Source: Nonomuraea pusilla (lineage in GTDB: Bacteria > Actinomycetota > Actinomycetes > Streptosporangiales > Streptosporangiaceae). From it: a stretch of DNA of 64,000 nt. The position numbers were made by a program, and so were the translations under genes. The DNA is taken from the NCBI RefSeq assembly GCF_900109355.1, contig NZ_FOBF01000014.1:170585-234584 (forward strand). Direction: 5' to 3'. Shown here one piece after another: positions 1 to 8,080 of the stretch. The notes beneath the pieces are model-generated. The model worked only from the letters and a program-made list of their open reading frames with translations. It was not told the origin of the DNA and did no database searches. Position 1 is the first letter of the stretch. Every line of letters begins with the position of its first letter.

Positions 1-633
1 CTGCTTGACCAGGTCGAGGCGGCCGGGCTCGGCCATGGAGCCGGAGACGTCGACGACGAAGGTGAGGTTCGCGGGGCGCCGGGCGGCGGCGCTGGACTCG
101 CGGGTCTGCAGGCCGACGCGCAGCACGGCCTGGTCGCGTCCGGGGAGCCTGGCGCCGTCGGCGTGGACGGCGAACCCGTCGTCGGACGGCTGGCGGTAGT
201 CCTGCCTGAAGGCGTTCACGAACTCCTCGGGCCTGACCTCGGCCGGCGCGGGCCAGCGGCCCTCCTGCAGGCTGCGGCGGGCGTAGCCGTAGGAAGCGGT
301 GTCCACGTCGAGGGCGAAGGTGGAGATCTGCGCGGTCTCCGTGTCGGTCTCCGTGTCGGTCTCTCTGTCGGTCTCTCTGCCGGTCTCTCTGCCGGTCTCT
401 CTGCCGGTCTCTCCGCTGGTCTCCGTCTCGGTCTCGTCCTTCTGCCGGGCGTCCTGCTCCTGGCTCGCGCTCGCCCGGGGCACGGGCTGCCCGTGGTGCT
501 CGCCGGACGCGGGGGCGCGTTCGGCGCTGTGGCCGCCGGAGCCGCCTGCGCCGCCGCACCCGGCCACAAGGACCAAAACTCCGAATAACGCGGCACCAGC
601 GGCTAATGGACGAAATTTCATCTCAACCACCAT
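1..633 (-). CDS. VWA-domain lipoprotein, YfbK-like (N-terminal part, runs off the window)
   Basis: The reading frame begins at the ATG ending at 633, 5 nt after a GGAGGTGG ribosome site; a second in-frame ATG ends at 621. Residues 1-26 form a lipoprotein signal with lipobox LVAGC (Cys26). A Gly/His/Gln-rich linker and an ET-rich repeat (residues 69-100) follow, then the motif ISTFALDVDTASYGYARR typical of the YfbK/DUF3520 family. The MIDAS motif DVSGS starts at Asp195, so a von Willebrand A metal-binding domain has begun when the window ends. Family members are surface-anchored and thought to bind ligands or partners through the VWA fold; the exact role is unknown. The C-terminal VWA and DUF3520 parts lie outside the window. 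Confidence 0.85.
   Translation of the reverse strand, partial: MVVEMKFRPLAAGAALFGVLVLVAGCGGAGGSGGHSAERAPASGEHHGQPVPRASASQEQDARQKDETETETSGETGRETGRETGRETDRETDTETDTETAQISTFALDVDTASYGYARRSLQEGRWPAPAEVRPEEFVNAFRQDYRQPSDDGFAVHADGARLPGRDQAVLRVGLQTRESSAAARRPANLTFVVDVSGSMAEPGRLDLVKQ
334..429 (-). repeat. Eight 12-nt tandem repeats inside the lipoprotein gene
   Basis: Eight consecutive 12-nt units related to GGTCTCTCTGCC (plus strand) run without interruption. On the coding strand they give a four-residue repeat, GRET/DRET/DTET, in the linker between the lipobox and the VWA region. Three central units are identical and the outer ones have drifted. Unit length is a multiple of three, so copy-number change would alter linker length without breaking the frame. 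Confidence 0.9.
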
Positions 634-777
634 CTCAACCACCTCCGTGCCGTTTGACGGAGTGCGATATCCCGCGGCCTGGCCGGTGACGCAAGCGAGC
701 GCAAACCGCGACCACGACGTGATCAGAGATGACAAATTCAGTGATCACTTGTAACAAATGGTGCAAATGAGGTAGGC

Positions 778-2553
778 ATGACTGCCATGCGCGTCTACCT
801 GGGCCTGGCCGCGAAGCAGGAGAGAATACCGGCCCCCGTCCTCGACCGGGTCCGGGCCGCCGCCGAGACGGCCTTTCCCGTGCCTCCCGAAGTGATCAGA
901 GGCCGTGAGTGGCACGGCCGCGGAGTCTCACTCTTCGCCTGGACCAACGAGCCCGACGACTCCCGTCAGCCGCCGCTGCTGAGCGCGCACGGCGACCGGA
1001 TCGTCGGGGTCGACGGCCACCTGGCCGACCCGGCGGACGCGTCCCGGCTGCCCGACGACACCGTCGGCGGCTGCTTCTCCGCCTGGATCGCCGCCGACGG
1101 GCGCCTGACGGCGAGCACCGCGATCAACCGCGTGTGCCCCGTCTTCCACGCCGAGACGCCCGAACTGCACATCGTGGGCAGCAGGGCGCTGCTGGTGCAC
1201 CTGGCGGCCCGGCCCGACGACCGGGTGGAGCACGACGTGCTCGCCCTGCAGTGGATGGTCAGGCAGGGGTTCTTCCTGTCGGACGAGACCCCGTACAAGG
1301 GGGTGACGGCGCTGCGCCCGAACTCCCGCCTGGACGTGCGGGAGGGCAGGCGCGAGATCACCGAGACGCCGCTGCCGACGGCGGCTCCCCCGCCGACGTC
1401 GCCCCGCGCCAAGCGGAGGGCCGTCTCGGAGCTGGCCGACGCGCTGCTCGCCACCGTCGCCCCGCTGCGCGACCTCGGCGAGCCGGTCAACCTGGCGCTG
1501 ACCGGCGGGCGCGACCCACGCGTGCTCGCGGCGCTGCTGCACGCCGCGAAGGTGCCGTTCCGCGTCACGACCAACGGGCTCGACACCCATCCCGACGTGA
1601 TCATCGCCAGGGAGATCGCGGCCAGGCTGAAGGTGCCGCACACCGTCATCGCTCCCCCGCAGACCGCCCAGAAGGACGCCGTGCTGGTGGAGCACCCGCT
1701 GGGCCGCGCCTGGGAGACGCTGCGCACCTGCGAGGGCATGACCTCCGCGTACGAGTCGATCGTGAGCTACCTGCCGTACTCCGGCAGGCCGACGATCGCG
1801 GGGCAGAGCGGCGAGACGCTGCGGGCGGGCGGCCTGAACCTGCTCCAGACCGACCTGAGCGAGAGAGCGCTGCGGCGCCGGATCAGCACGACGTTCGGCA
1901 AGGACGAGAAGCTGTTCACCGACGCGGCCAACGAGCACGCCCGGGAGCTGGCCAGGCCGTGGCTGGCGCACCCCGACCCGCTGGAGGCGCTCGACCACAT
2001 CTACGTCTGGTACGAGGTCGGCCGGTGGCAGGCCGGCGCCAGGGCGGGGTCGCTGCGGCGCGGCGACCCGGTGCGGCCGTTCCTCGACAACCGGGTGGTG
2101 CGCGCGGCGCTCGGCCTCGACCAGGCGTGGCGGCTGTCGGAGGAAGTGATCTACACGCTCGTCCTGAGGTTCGCCCCGAAGCTGCGGGACGTCCTGATCG
2201 AAGGCAGGCCGTGGCGGTTCGCCGAGGGCATGACCAAGCGCCGGCCCTGGTCGCGGCTGCCCGCGGGCAACCTGCCCACCGTGCGGACGGGCGGGGGCTG
2301 GAGCTGGCGGACCAGCCCCGGCCCCGCCCTGACCGACGCGCTGCGGGAGCAGGTGCTCGGCAGCCTGGACGCCCTCGCCCCGATCGTCCGGCCCGACGAG
2401 GTGCGCGCCCTGTTCGCCGACCGCGTCGTGGCCAGGCCGGCGCTGGCCTGGCACCTCTACACGGTCAGCACGCTGCTCACCGGCCTGTACCCGGGCAAGC
2501 AGCCCGAGGGCCTGGAGGAGATCAGGGTTTCCAGGCCGGATCCCGGCCGATGA
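778..2553 (+). CDS. Asparagine-synthetase-like protein (ATP-pyrophosphatase fold), orphan
   Basis: A 591-residue protein with the two-part layout of asparagine synthetase relatives: an N-terminal Ntn-hydrolase-like half (about 1-200) and a C-terminal ATP-pyrophosphatase-like half (about 215-570). The second residue is Thr, so the Cys nucleophile of true glutaminase domains is absent. The PP-loop, normally SGGxDS, reads LTGGRDPR at residues 241-248, keeping the glycines and Asp but replacing the final Ser. Similar domains act in lasso peptide cyclases, beta-lactam synthetase and sugar or peptide amide formation, but no precursor peptide or partner enzyme is visible nearby, so the substrate is unknown. 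The start is the first ATG, just after GAGGTAGG. The 3' end overlaps the convergent gene by 32 nt. Confidence 0.7.
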   Translation: MTAMRVYLGLAAKQERIPAPVLDRVRAAAETAFPVPPEVIRGREWHGRGVSLFAWTNEPDDSRQPPLLSAHGDRIVGVDGHLADPADASRLPDDTVGGCFSAWIAADGRLTASTAINRVCPVFHAETPELHIVGSRALLVHLAARPDDRVEHDVLALQWMVRQGFFLSDETPYKGVTALRPNSRLDVREGRREITETPLPTAAPPPTSPRAKRRAVSELADALLATVAPLRDLGEPVNLALTGGRDPRVLAALLHAAKVPFRVTTNGLDTHPDVIIAREIAARLKVPHTVIAPPQTAQKDAVLVEHPLGRAWETLRTCEGMTSAYESIVSYLPYSGRPTIAGQSGETLRAGGLNLLQTDLSERALRRRISTTFGKDEKLFTDAANEHARELARPWLAHPDPLEALDHIYVWYEVGRWQAGARAGSLRRGDPVRPFLDNRVVRAALGLDQAWRLSEEVIYTLVLRFAPKLRDVLIEGRPWRFAEGMTKRRPWSRLPAGNLPTVRTGGGWSWRTSPGPALTDALREQVLGSLDALAPIVRPDEVRALFADRVVARPALAWHLYTVSTLLTGLYPGKQPEGLEEIRVSRPDPGR

Positions 2554-3061
2554 GCCCGAGGAGCCTGTCGAAGGCCGGCGCCTCGGCGGGCACCTCCACC
2601 TCGGGGCCGAACGCGCCCCGCTCCCTGCCCATCGGCGCCATCTGCCTGGCGAAGGGCAGGAGCTCGGCGACGGCGTCCTCGGGCGCCTCGTAGGGGCGGC
2701 CGGTCGCCCTCGCCAGGTCCCAGCCGTGGACGACCAGGTCGGTGAGGCACATGTGGGCGAGCACCGGCTTCGGCAGGCCCATGCCGGGGCTCACGCCCTC
2801 CCACGCCTCCGGCCGCTCCCACGCGGCGATCATCCGCTGGGCGCGCTCGGGGAAGTCGCCGCTGTACTCCCCCTGGGCCGGGGGCTCCTCGCCCCGCCCG
2901 GCGGACTCGAACATCGAGGCCACCCACTCCAGGTGGGCGAGCACGCCCTTGACGTCGTACTCGCTGCAGGGGGTGGGGAGCGTGAGCTCGTCGTCGCGGA
3001 TGCTCCGCACCAGGGCCGAGGTGCGCTCGGCCGCGTCCTTCATCATCGGCAGCAGGTTCAT
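2522..3061 (-). CDS. Maleylpyruvate isomerase / TIGR03086-family metal-binding protein
   Basis: A 179-residue protein of the DinB-like mycothiol-dependent maleylpyruvate isomerase N-domain family. It shows the typical opening (residues 1-20, MKDAAERTSALVRSI), a CSEYDVKGVLAHL helix and the LTDLVVHGWDLARATG segment, whose His residues usually bind the metal. Members are thiol- (often mycothiol-) dependent isomerases or transferases, but most are uncharacterised. The ATG overlaps the stop of the upstream methyltransferase (ATGA), so the gene is translationally coupled to the polyketide operon. It may act on the polyketide product; that is inference from context only. Confidence 0.75.
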   Translation of the reverse strand: MNLLPMMKDAAERTSALVRSIRDDELTLPTPCSEYDVKGVLAHLEWVASMFESAGRGEEPPAQGEYSGDFPERAQRMIAAWERPEAWEGVSPGMGLPKPVLAHMCLTDLVVHGWDLARATGRPYEAPEDAVAELLPFARQMAPMGRERGAFGPEVEVPAEAPAFDRLLGLIGRDPAWKP

Positions 3062-3570
3062 GGAGTCAAGGATGCCAGGGCCCGGTCCTCGACCCGCGTA
3101 CGCACGGCGAGCAGCGCGGCGTTGGCCGCGGTGAAGGCGAGCGCGGTGATCCAGGCGGTGTGGACGAGCGGCAGCGCGAACCCCTCCACGACGACGGCCA
3201 GGTAGTTGGGGTGGCGCAGCCACCGGTAGGGCCCGCCGGTCACCCGCGGAAGGCCGGGCACGACGACGACCCGGGTGTTCCACTGGCGGCCCAGCGTGGC
3301 GATGCACCACCAGCGCAGCCCCTGGGCGAGCAGCACGGCCGCGAGCATGGGCCAGCCGAGCGCCGGGACGAAGGGGCGGCCGAGCAGCCACACCTCGGCG
3401 GGCGCGGCGGCCAGGAGCGCGACGTGGGCGGCCACGATCAGCGGGTAGTGGCCTCTGCCGTGCTCGACGCCGCCCCTCGCCCGCGACCAGGCGAGGTTGC
3501 GGCGGGCCACCGCCAGCTCGGCCAGCCGTTCGAGCACGACCAGCCCGATCAGGACGAGGTAGGCGGCCAT
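3058..3570 (-). CDS. Isoprenylcysteine carboxyl methyltransferase-family membrane methyltransferase (SrsB-like)
   Basis: A 170-residue membrane protein with about four hydrophobic helices and the ICMT signature GGPYRWLRHPNYLAVVVEG near the C-terminus, which forms the S-adenosylmethionine site in this family. It begins 7 nt after the type III PKS gene and overlaps the next gene by 4 nt. In Streptomyces griseus the equivalent neighbour SrsB methylates the phenolic lipid made by the type III PKS SrsA. The same role, O-methylation of an alkylresorcinol-like product in the membrane, is inferred here from family and gene order. Confidence 0.8.
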   Translation of the reverse strand: MAAYLVLIGLVVLERLAELAVARRNLAWSRARGGVEHGRGHYPLIVAAHVALLAAAPAEVWLLGRPFVPALGWPMLAAVLLAQGLRWWCIATLGRQWNTRVVVVPGLPRVTGGPYRWLRHPNYLAVVVEGFALPLVHTAWITALAFTAANAALLAVRTRVEDRALASLTP

Positions 3571-3577
3571 CGCGCGC

Positions 3578-4597
3578 TCACCAGTGCAGCAGCAGCGTCT
3601 CGGAGGAGAACCCGGGGCCGAGCGCCATGAGCACGGCCGGCCGCCCGGGACGGCCCTTGGTGTGCTGGAGCACGTCCAGCACCGAGACCGACGACAGGTT
3701 GCCGTGCTCGGCGAGCGAGCGCCTGGTGACGTCCACGGCGTGCGGGGGCAGGCCGAGGGTCTGCGCGATCGTGTCGATGACCTTGGGGCCGCCCGGGTGG
3801 CACACCCAGGTCGGCACCTGATCGGGGGTCAGGCCGTGGTCGGCGAGGAAGGCTCTGATGTCGCCGGCGAGCACCTGCTCGACGAAGGCGGGCAGGCCGG
3901 CGTCGAGGACGATGCGGAAGCCGTGCTCGCCGATCTCCCAGCCCATCAGGTGCTCGGTGCCGGGGTAGAGCGTGCTGCGGGTGGCGACGACCTCGGGGCC
4001 CGGCCCGCGCCCGGTGGCGACGACGGCGCCCGCGCCGTCGCCGAACAGGGCGCTCGCGACGAGGTTGGCGACGGAGGTGTCGTCGCGCTGGATGGTGAGG
4101 GAGCACAGCTCGACGCAGACGAGCGCGGCGACGTGGCCCGGCCAGCCGCGCAGGTAGTCGTGGAGCCTCGACAGCCCGGACGCGCCCGCCGCGCAGCCCA
4201 GGCCGAACACCGGCACCCGTTTGACGTCGGCCCGCAGGCCCATCCGCCGGGCGAGCCTGGCGTCGAGCGAGGGCGTGGCCAGGCCGGTCGTGGAGCAGAA
4301 CACGAGGTGGTCGACGCGCTCGGGCGGCACGCCTGCCTTGTCCAGCGCGCCGGAGAGCGCCTGCTCGGCCAGGTCGAGCGCGGCCTCGACGTAGGCGGCG
4401 TTGGCGCGGCCGAAGGAGTCGAGCTTGGGGTAGTCGTCGATCGGGAGCGCGAGGTGGCGCCCCTGGACGCCCGTCGCGGCGTGGAAGCGCCGCAGGATCT
4501 CCTCGTCGGCGTGGGTCAACCGGGAGAACGCCTCCGTGATCTCCGCCTGCGTGTAGCGGTGAACCGGTAGAACGGCCTGTACTCCCGAGATGTGCAT
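3578..4597 (-). CDS. Type III polyketide synthase (chalcone/alkylresorcinol synthase family)
   Basis: A 339-residue type III PKS. The catalytic triad is complete: Cys135 in GLGCAAGASG, His267 in CHPGGPKV and Asn300 in HGNLSSVSV. These enzymes load an acyl-CoA on the Cys, extend it with malonyl or methylmalonyl units and cyclise the chain to resorcinols, pyrones or naphthalenes. A membrane ICMT-type methyltransferase follows immediately, an arrangement known from phenolic-lipid (srsAB) operons, so an alkylresorcinol or alkylpyrone is the best guess. It is the first gene of a three-gene minus-strand operon and is divergent from a GlxA-type regulator. The flavin hydroxylase SrsC is not present. 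Confidence 0.93.
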   Translation of the reverse strand: MHISGVQAVLPVHRYTQAEITEAFSRLTHADEEILRRFHAATGVQGRHLALPIDDYPKLDSFGRANAAYVEAALDLAEQALSGALDKAGVPPERVDHLVFCSTTGLATPSLDARLARRMGLRADVKRVPVFGLGCAAGASGLSRLHDYLRGWPGHVAALVCVELCSLTIQRDDTSVANLVASALFGDGAGAVVATGRGPGPEVVATRSTLYPGTEHLMGWEIGEHGFRIVLDAGLPAFVEQVLAGDIRAFLADHGLTPDQVPTWVCHPGGPKVIDTIAQTLGLPPHAVDVTRRSLAEHGNLSSVSVLDVLQHTKGRPGRPAVLMALGPGFSSETLLLHW

Positions 4598-4719
4598 GCG
4601 TGTCCTCTGCCCGAGACGGCCGCGCCTAACATGCCCCGCCCGGATGACCCGCCGTACGACCTGCCGGGATGTCCGGAGGCGCCGGAGCTGGTGCGGCCGG
4701 TCACGGCTAGCATGCGGTC

Positions 4720-5691
4720 ATGCTGCTGCCCGCCCCCGGGCGCCTCCACACCGTCGCCGTGCTGGCCTTCGACGGGATGGCGCCGTTCGAGCTCGGCTGC
4801 GTGGTGGAGTTCTTCGCGCTGCCGCGTCCCGAGCTGGACGTCCCCTGGTACGACCTGCGGGTCTGCGCGGAGACGCGCGAGCCGCTCAGGGTGGTCGGCG
4901 GGTTCACGATGCGGGCGGAGCACGGCCTCGACGTCCTGGCGGGGGCCGACACGGTGGTCGTGCCGGGCGTGGCCGACGTGCGGGGGCAGGTTCCCGCCGC
5001 CGTGATCGGGGCGCTGCGGCTGGCGCACGCGCGCGGCGCCCGGATGGTGTCGATCTGCTCGGGGGCGTTCGCGCTGGCCGCCGCCGGGCTGCTCGACGGG
5101 CGCGAGGCCACCACCCACTGGAGGTACGCCGACCTGCTGCGGCGCCGCTTCCCCGAGGTGCGGGTCAACCCCTCGGTGCTGTACGTCGACGGCGGCGACG
5201 TGCTGACCAGCGCGGGCAGCGCGGCCGGGCTCGACCTGCTGGTGCACCTCGTCCGCCGCGACCACGGGCCGAACGTCGCCAACGCGGTGGCCCGCCGCCT
5301 GGTCATCGCGCCGCACAGGGAGGGCGGCCAGGCGCAGTTCATCGAGGCCGCGGTGCCGCCGGTCGAGGACGACGACCCGGTGGGCAGGGCGATGGCGTGG
5401 GCGCTCGGCCACCTGTCCGAGCCGATCGCGGTGGCGGATCTGGCGCGGGCGGCGCACCTGTCGGAGCGCTCGTTCGTCAGGCACTTCAGGCGGCGCACCG
5501 GCACGAGCCCGCTGCGCTGGGTGATCTCGCAGCGGGTGGCGGCCAGCCTGGCCATGCTGGAGTCGACGGACGCGCCGGTGGAGGCGATCGGCGCGGCGGT
5601 CGGGTTCGAGAGCCCGGCGACGTTCCGCCACCACTTCACCAGGACGATGCGCACCTCCCCGTCGGCCTACCGCCGCGCGTTCGCCGGCTGA
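4720..5691 (+). CDS. GlxA-family transcriptional regulator (DJ-1/PfpI plus AraC HTH)
   Basis: A 323-residue regulator. Residues 10-190 form a class I glutamine-amidotransferase-like (DJ-1/PfpI) sensor domain with the elbow sequence SICSGAFALAAAGLLDG (Cys113). Residues 220-320 form an AraC double helix-turn-helix, including LARAAHLSERSFVRHFRRRTG and VGFESPATFRHHFTR. Members sense small ligands and usually control a nearby operon. It diverges from the type III PKS operon across 122 nt, making that operon the obvious candidate target, although no operator was recognised. Confidence 0.88.
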   Translation: MLLPAPGRLHTVAVLAFDGMAPFELGCVVEFFALPRPELDVPWYDLRVCAETREPLRVVGGFTMRAEHGLDVLAGADTVVVPGVADVRGQVPAAVIGALRLAHARGARMVSICSGAFALAAAGLLDGREATTHWRYADLLRRRFPEVRVNPSVLYVDGGDVLTSAGSAAGLDLLVHLVRRDHGPNVANAVARRLVIAPHREGGQAQFIEAAVPPVEDDDPVGRAMAWALGHLSEPIAVADLARAAHLSERSFVRHFRRRTGTSPLRWVISQRVAASLAMLESTDAPVEAIGAAVGFESPATFRHHFTRTMRTSPSAYRRAFAG

Positions 5692-5792
5692 CCGGGCCCG
5701 GCGCGGGTGGCGGGCGCGTAGGACATTTGTCATGCCGAGCTCAGGATCGATGACACGTCACAGGCGGGCCGCGCGAGCCGACCATCGAGGAC

Positions 5793-6761
5793 ATGCGACG
5801 AATCCTTCCCGCCCTCGGGCTCGCCCTCCTGTCCCCCCTGGTCGCGGAGTTCCTGCTCGGCGACTTCCCGCTGACGCACCTGCCCTTCCTCGTCATGCTG
5901 GCCCCCACGTACGGCGGCGCCGCCGTGGTGATCCGCGAGGTCGCCCGCAGGAAGGGGCTCGGCTGGCCGGCCATCGTCCTGATGGCGCTCGCCTACGGCG
6001 TGCTGGAGGAGGGCGTCATGACGATGTCGCTGTTCAACCCGGACTACGCGGGGCAGCGCCTGCTCGACCCCGGCTACGTGCCGTTCCTCGGCATCGGGGT
6101 GCCGTGGACGCTGTTCGTGCTCGGCCTGCACACGGTCTGGAGCGTGTGCGTGCCGATCGCGCTGGTGGAGGAGCTGGCGGGTGACAGGCGCACCACGCCG
6201 TGGCTGGGCCGCGCCGGGCTCGGCGTCACGGCGGCGCTCGCGACGCTCGGCGCGGTGGCGGTCACCGTGTTCTCCTACGGCAACGGCCACTTCCTCGCGT
6301 CGGCCCCGCAGCTCACGGCCGTGGCCGTGATCGTGGCCGGGCTCGTCGCCGCCGCGTTCCGCCTGCCGTCGGCGCCGCCCGCCCCCGGCAGGGCGGCGCC
6401 GTCGCCGTGGACGGTGTTCACGGCGGCGCTGGCGGCGGGCGGCCTGTTCGAACTGTCCACGCTGGCCGACCTGCCCGTGTGGGCGGTGATCGCGACGCTC
6501 GCCGCGGCCGAGGCCGGCATCGCGGTGCTGGTGCTGCGCTGGTCGGCGGGGCGCGGCTGGGGCGGCGGGCACCGCGTGGCGCTGGCCGGCGGCGCGCTGC
6601 TCACCTACGCCTGGCACGCCTTCTTCAGCGGCCCGCTGGTGCCGACGACGCCCGCGATGAACCTCGCCAGCCACGTCGTGTTCGGCGCGGGCGCGGTGGC
6701 GCTGCTGCTGGTCGCCGCCCGCCGCACCGCCCGCCGCACCCTCCGCGTTCAGAGCCGGTAG
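5793..6761 (+). CDS. Uncharacterised polytopic membrane protein
   Basis: A 322-residue protein with roughly nine to ten hydrophobic segments. An LEEG motif at residues 71-74 (GVLEEGVMTMSLFNP) is vaguely like the EE motif of CAAX-protease membrane proteins, but the other conserved histidines of that family are not evident, so this is not a confident assignment. A proline-rich cytoplasmic-looking loop (SAPPAPGRAAPSPW) splits the protein into two halves. The ATG lies shortly after a short intergenic segment downstream of the GlxA-type regulator. The 3' end overlaps the convergent DUF3224 gene by 13 nt. Function is unknown. Confidence 0.6.
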   Translation: MRRILPALGLALLSPLVAEFLLGDFPLTHLPFLVMLAPTYGGAAVVIREVARRKGLGWPAIVLMALAYGVLEEGVMTMSLFNPDYAGQRLLDPGYVPFLGIGVPWTLFVLGLHTVWSVCVPIALVEELAGDRRTTPWLGRAGLGVTAALATLGAVAVTVFSYGNGHFLASAPQLTAVAVIVAGLVAAAFRLPSAPPAPGRAAPSPWTVFTAALAAGGLFELSTLADLPVWAVIATLAAAEAGIAVLVLRWSAGRGWGGGHRVALAGGALLTYAWHAFFSGPLVPTTPAMNLASHVVFGAGAVALLLVAARRTARRTLRVQSR

Positions 6762-7144
6762 TCGAAGGTGTACGCGTGGGAGCCGTCGGGCGCGATGGCG
6801 ATGTCCATCGCGCCCCGCAGCCCGCGCAGCTCCCCGGTGGCCGAGTCGGGCACGACCGTGATGCGCAGCGACTGCTCCCCGCGGTCGCTGACCGCGTCGT
6901 GCTGCACCACGAAGCTGCCCGCCCGCCCGTGCAGTCTGCCCTCGATCCGCTCCATGGCGACGTACGAGCGGGAGTCCTCGACCGGCGTCGCGGCCACCAT
7001 GAGCGTGACGACGCTCGTGGCCTCCAGGTCCCCGTGGAAGGTCTTGGTCATGGTGACGAGCCCCAGGGAGACGCCGTCACGCTCGTGGAACGGCGGCTTC
7101 GGGTCCCAGCCCGCGGTGTCGAAGGGGCCTTTCGCGATGGTCAT
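6749..7144 (-). CDS. DUF3224 domain-containing protein
   Basis: A 131-residue soluble protein matching the DUF3224 pattern: an early acidic Asp-Gly-Val stretch, MTKTFHGDLEATSVV, an E-G-R-L-H-G-R turn, SFVVQHDA and a central GEL-R-G-LRG segment. DUF3224 members are small beta-barrel (calycin-like) proteins of unknown function, common in actinobacteria as single genes. It stands alone, convergent with the membrane protein gene and 55 nt upstream of the luciferase-like gene on the same strand. Confidence 0.8.
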   Translation of the reverse strand: MTIAKGPFDTAGWDPKPPFHERDGVSLGLVTMTKTFHGDLEATSVVTLMVAATPVEDSRSYVAMERIEGRLHGRAGSFVVQHDAVSDRGEQSLRITVVPDSATGELRGLRGAMDIAIAPDGSHAYTFDYRL

Positions 7145-7199
7145 GCCGCCATCGTGCCGGACGTACCTGTCAGGCCCCGTCAGGTTCTCCCCCGCGTCC

Positions 7200-7991
7200 T
7201 CAGGTTCCGGCCAGCAGTCCGACGACGGGCGCCAAGGCGTCGAGGTACTGGGCGCTCACCGAGACGTACGAGATGCCGAGCCTGTCGCGCCGCCGGCTCA
7301 GCGTGTCGGCCATCTCCTGCGGGGAGCCCTTGAGCACGCCGACGCCGCCGGGCGCGAGCCGCGGCATCCAGGCGGGCGGCTCGTCGCCGACGGCGTGCAG
7401 GTTGAGGTTCAGCTCCAGCGCGTGGAAGCGGTCGCCGGCCAGTTCGTACAGCTCGTCGAGCTTGGCGGCCACCTGCTCCTCGCTGACGTTCGGCGGCAGG
7501 CCGAGCGCCACCGTGTCGGCCTTGCGCGCCGCCAGCCGCAGCAGCCGGGCGCCGGCGGCCGCGACGAGGAGCCGGACGTCCGGGGCGGCGTCCCTGACGG
7601 CGTCGGCGGTGCGGGACAGCCGCTCGATACGCTCCCCGGGCGTGCCGAAGGGCATGCCGAGCCGGGCGGCGTCCTCCTCCGCGCCGGGCCGGCCGGCGCC
7701 GAGGCCGAGCTCGAATCGGCCGGAGCTGAGCGCCCTCAGAGTGGCGGCCTCCCAGGCGACGTGCTCGGGCGCCCGGTTGGGCGCGCTGAGCACGAACGTC
7801 CCGACCCGCAGCGTGGTGGTGACCGCCGCCGCGGCCGCGGCGGCGGCGAACGGCGAGAGCGTGTGGAGCGTGTCGGGGATCAGCAGCGTCGCGTAGCCGG
7901 CGCTCTCGGCGCGGCGGGCGAGGGAGGTCCAGGCGGCGGAGTCGGAGGCGTGTCCGGCGACGACCCCGAAACGGAACGGGTGATCGGTCAT
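7200..7991 (-). CDS. Luciferase-like (LLM class) oxidoreductase, probably F420-dependent
   Basis: A 263-residue TIM-barrel flavin/F420 oxidoreductase. Family features visible are FRFGVVAG at the start, ARRAESAGYATLLIPDTL, the TTLRVGTFVLSAPNRAPEHVAWEAATL segment and the ELGLGAG turn. The C-terminal half is typical of the short TIGR03621-like F420-dependent group. The ATG ending at 7991 is chosen because GGGAG precedes it; an upstream GTG would add a poorly conserved tail. The substrate is unknown. Neither neighbour indicates a pathway. Confidence 0.82.
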   Translation of the reverse strand: MTDHPFRFGVVAGHASDSAAWTSLARRAESAGYATLLIPDTLHTLSPFAAAAAAAAVTTTLRVGTFVLSAPNRAPEHVAWEAATLRALSSGRFELGLGAGRPGAEEDAARLGMPFGTPGERIERLSRTADAVRDAAPDVRLLVAAAGARLLRLAARKADTVALGLPPNVSEEQVAAKLDELYELAGDRFHALELNLNLHAVGDEPPAWMPRLAPGGVGVLKGSPQEMADTLSRRRDRLGISYVSVSAQYLDALAPVVGLLAGT

Positions 7992-8080
7992 GTCTCCCAC
8001 GATCGCGGACCGGCCCGGCGGGCACATCGTCCGCCGGGCGGTGGGCCGCTACGCCGCCGGGAGCAGGCCCGAGGGCCGCG

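Noticed and set aside
163..588. Plus-strand open frame of repeated Val-Gly-Leu/Ser-Ala-Gly-Leu units
   Set aside because: It is the antisense reading of the GRET repeats in the lipoprotein gene, which has a signal peptide and VWA motif.
909..2693. Long Arg/Pro/Ala-rich frame overlapping the asparagine-synthetase-like gene
   Set aside because: Composition is typical of a shifted frame in GC-rich coding DNA, and the other frame has a recognisable fold.
5793..6761. CAAX-protease assignment for the membrane protein
   Set aside because: Only an EEG motif is seen; the other conserved residues of the family are not evident.
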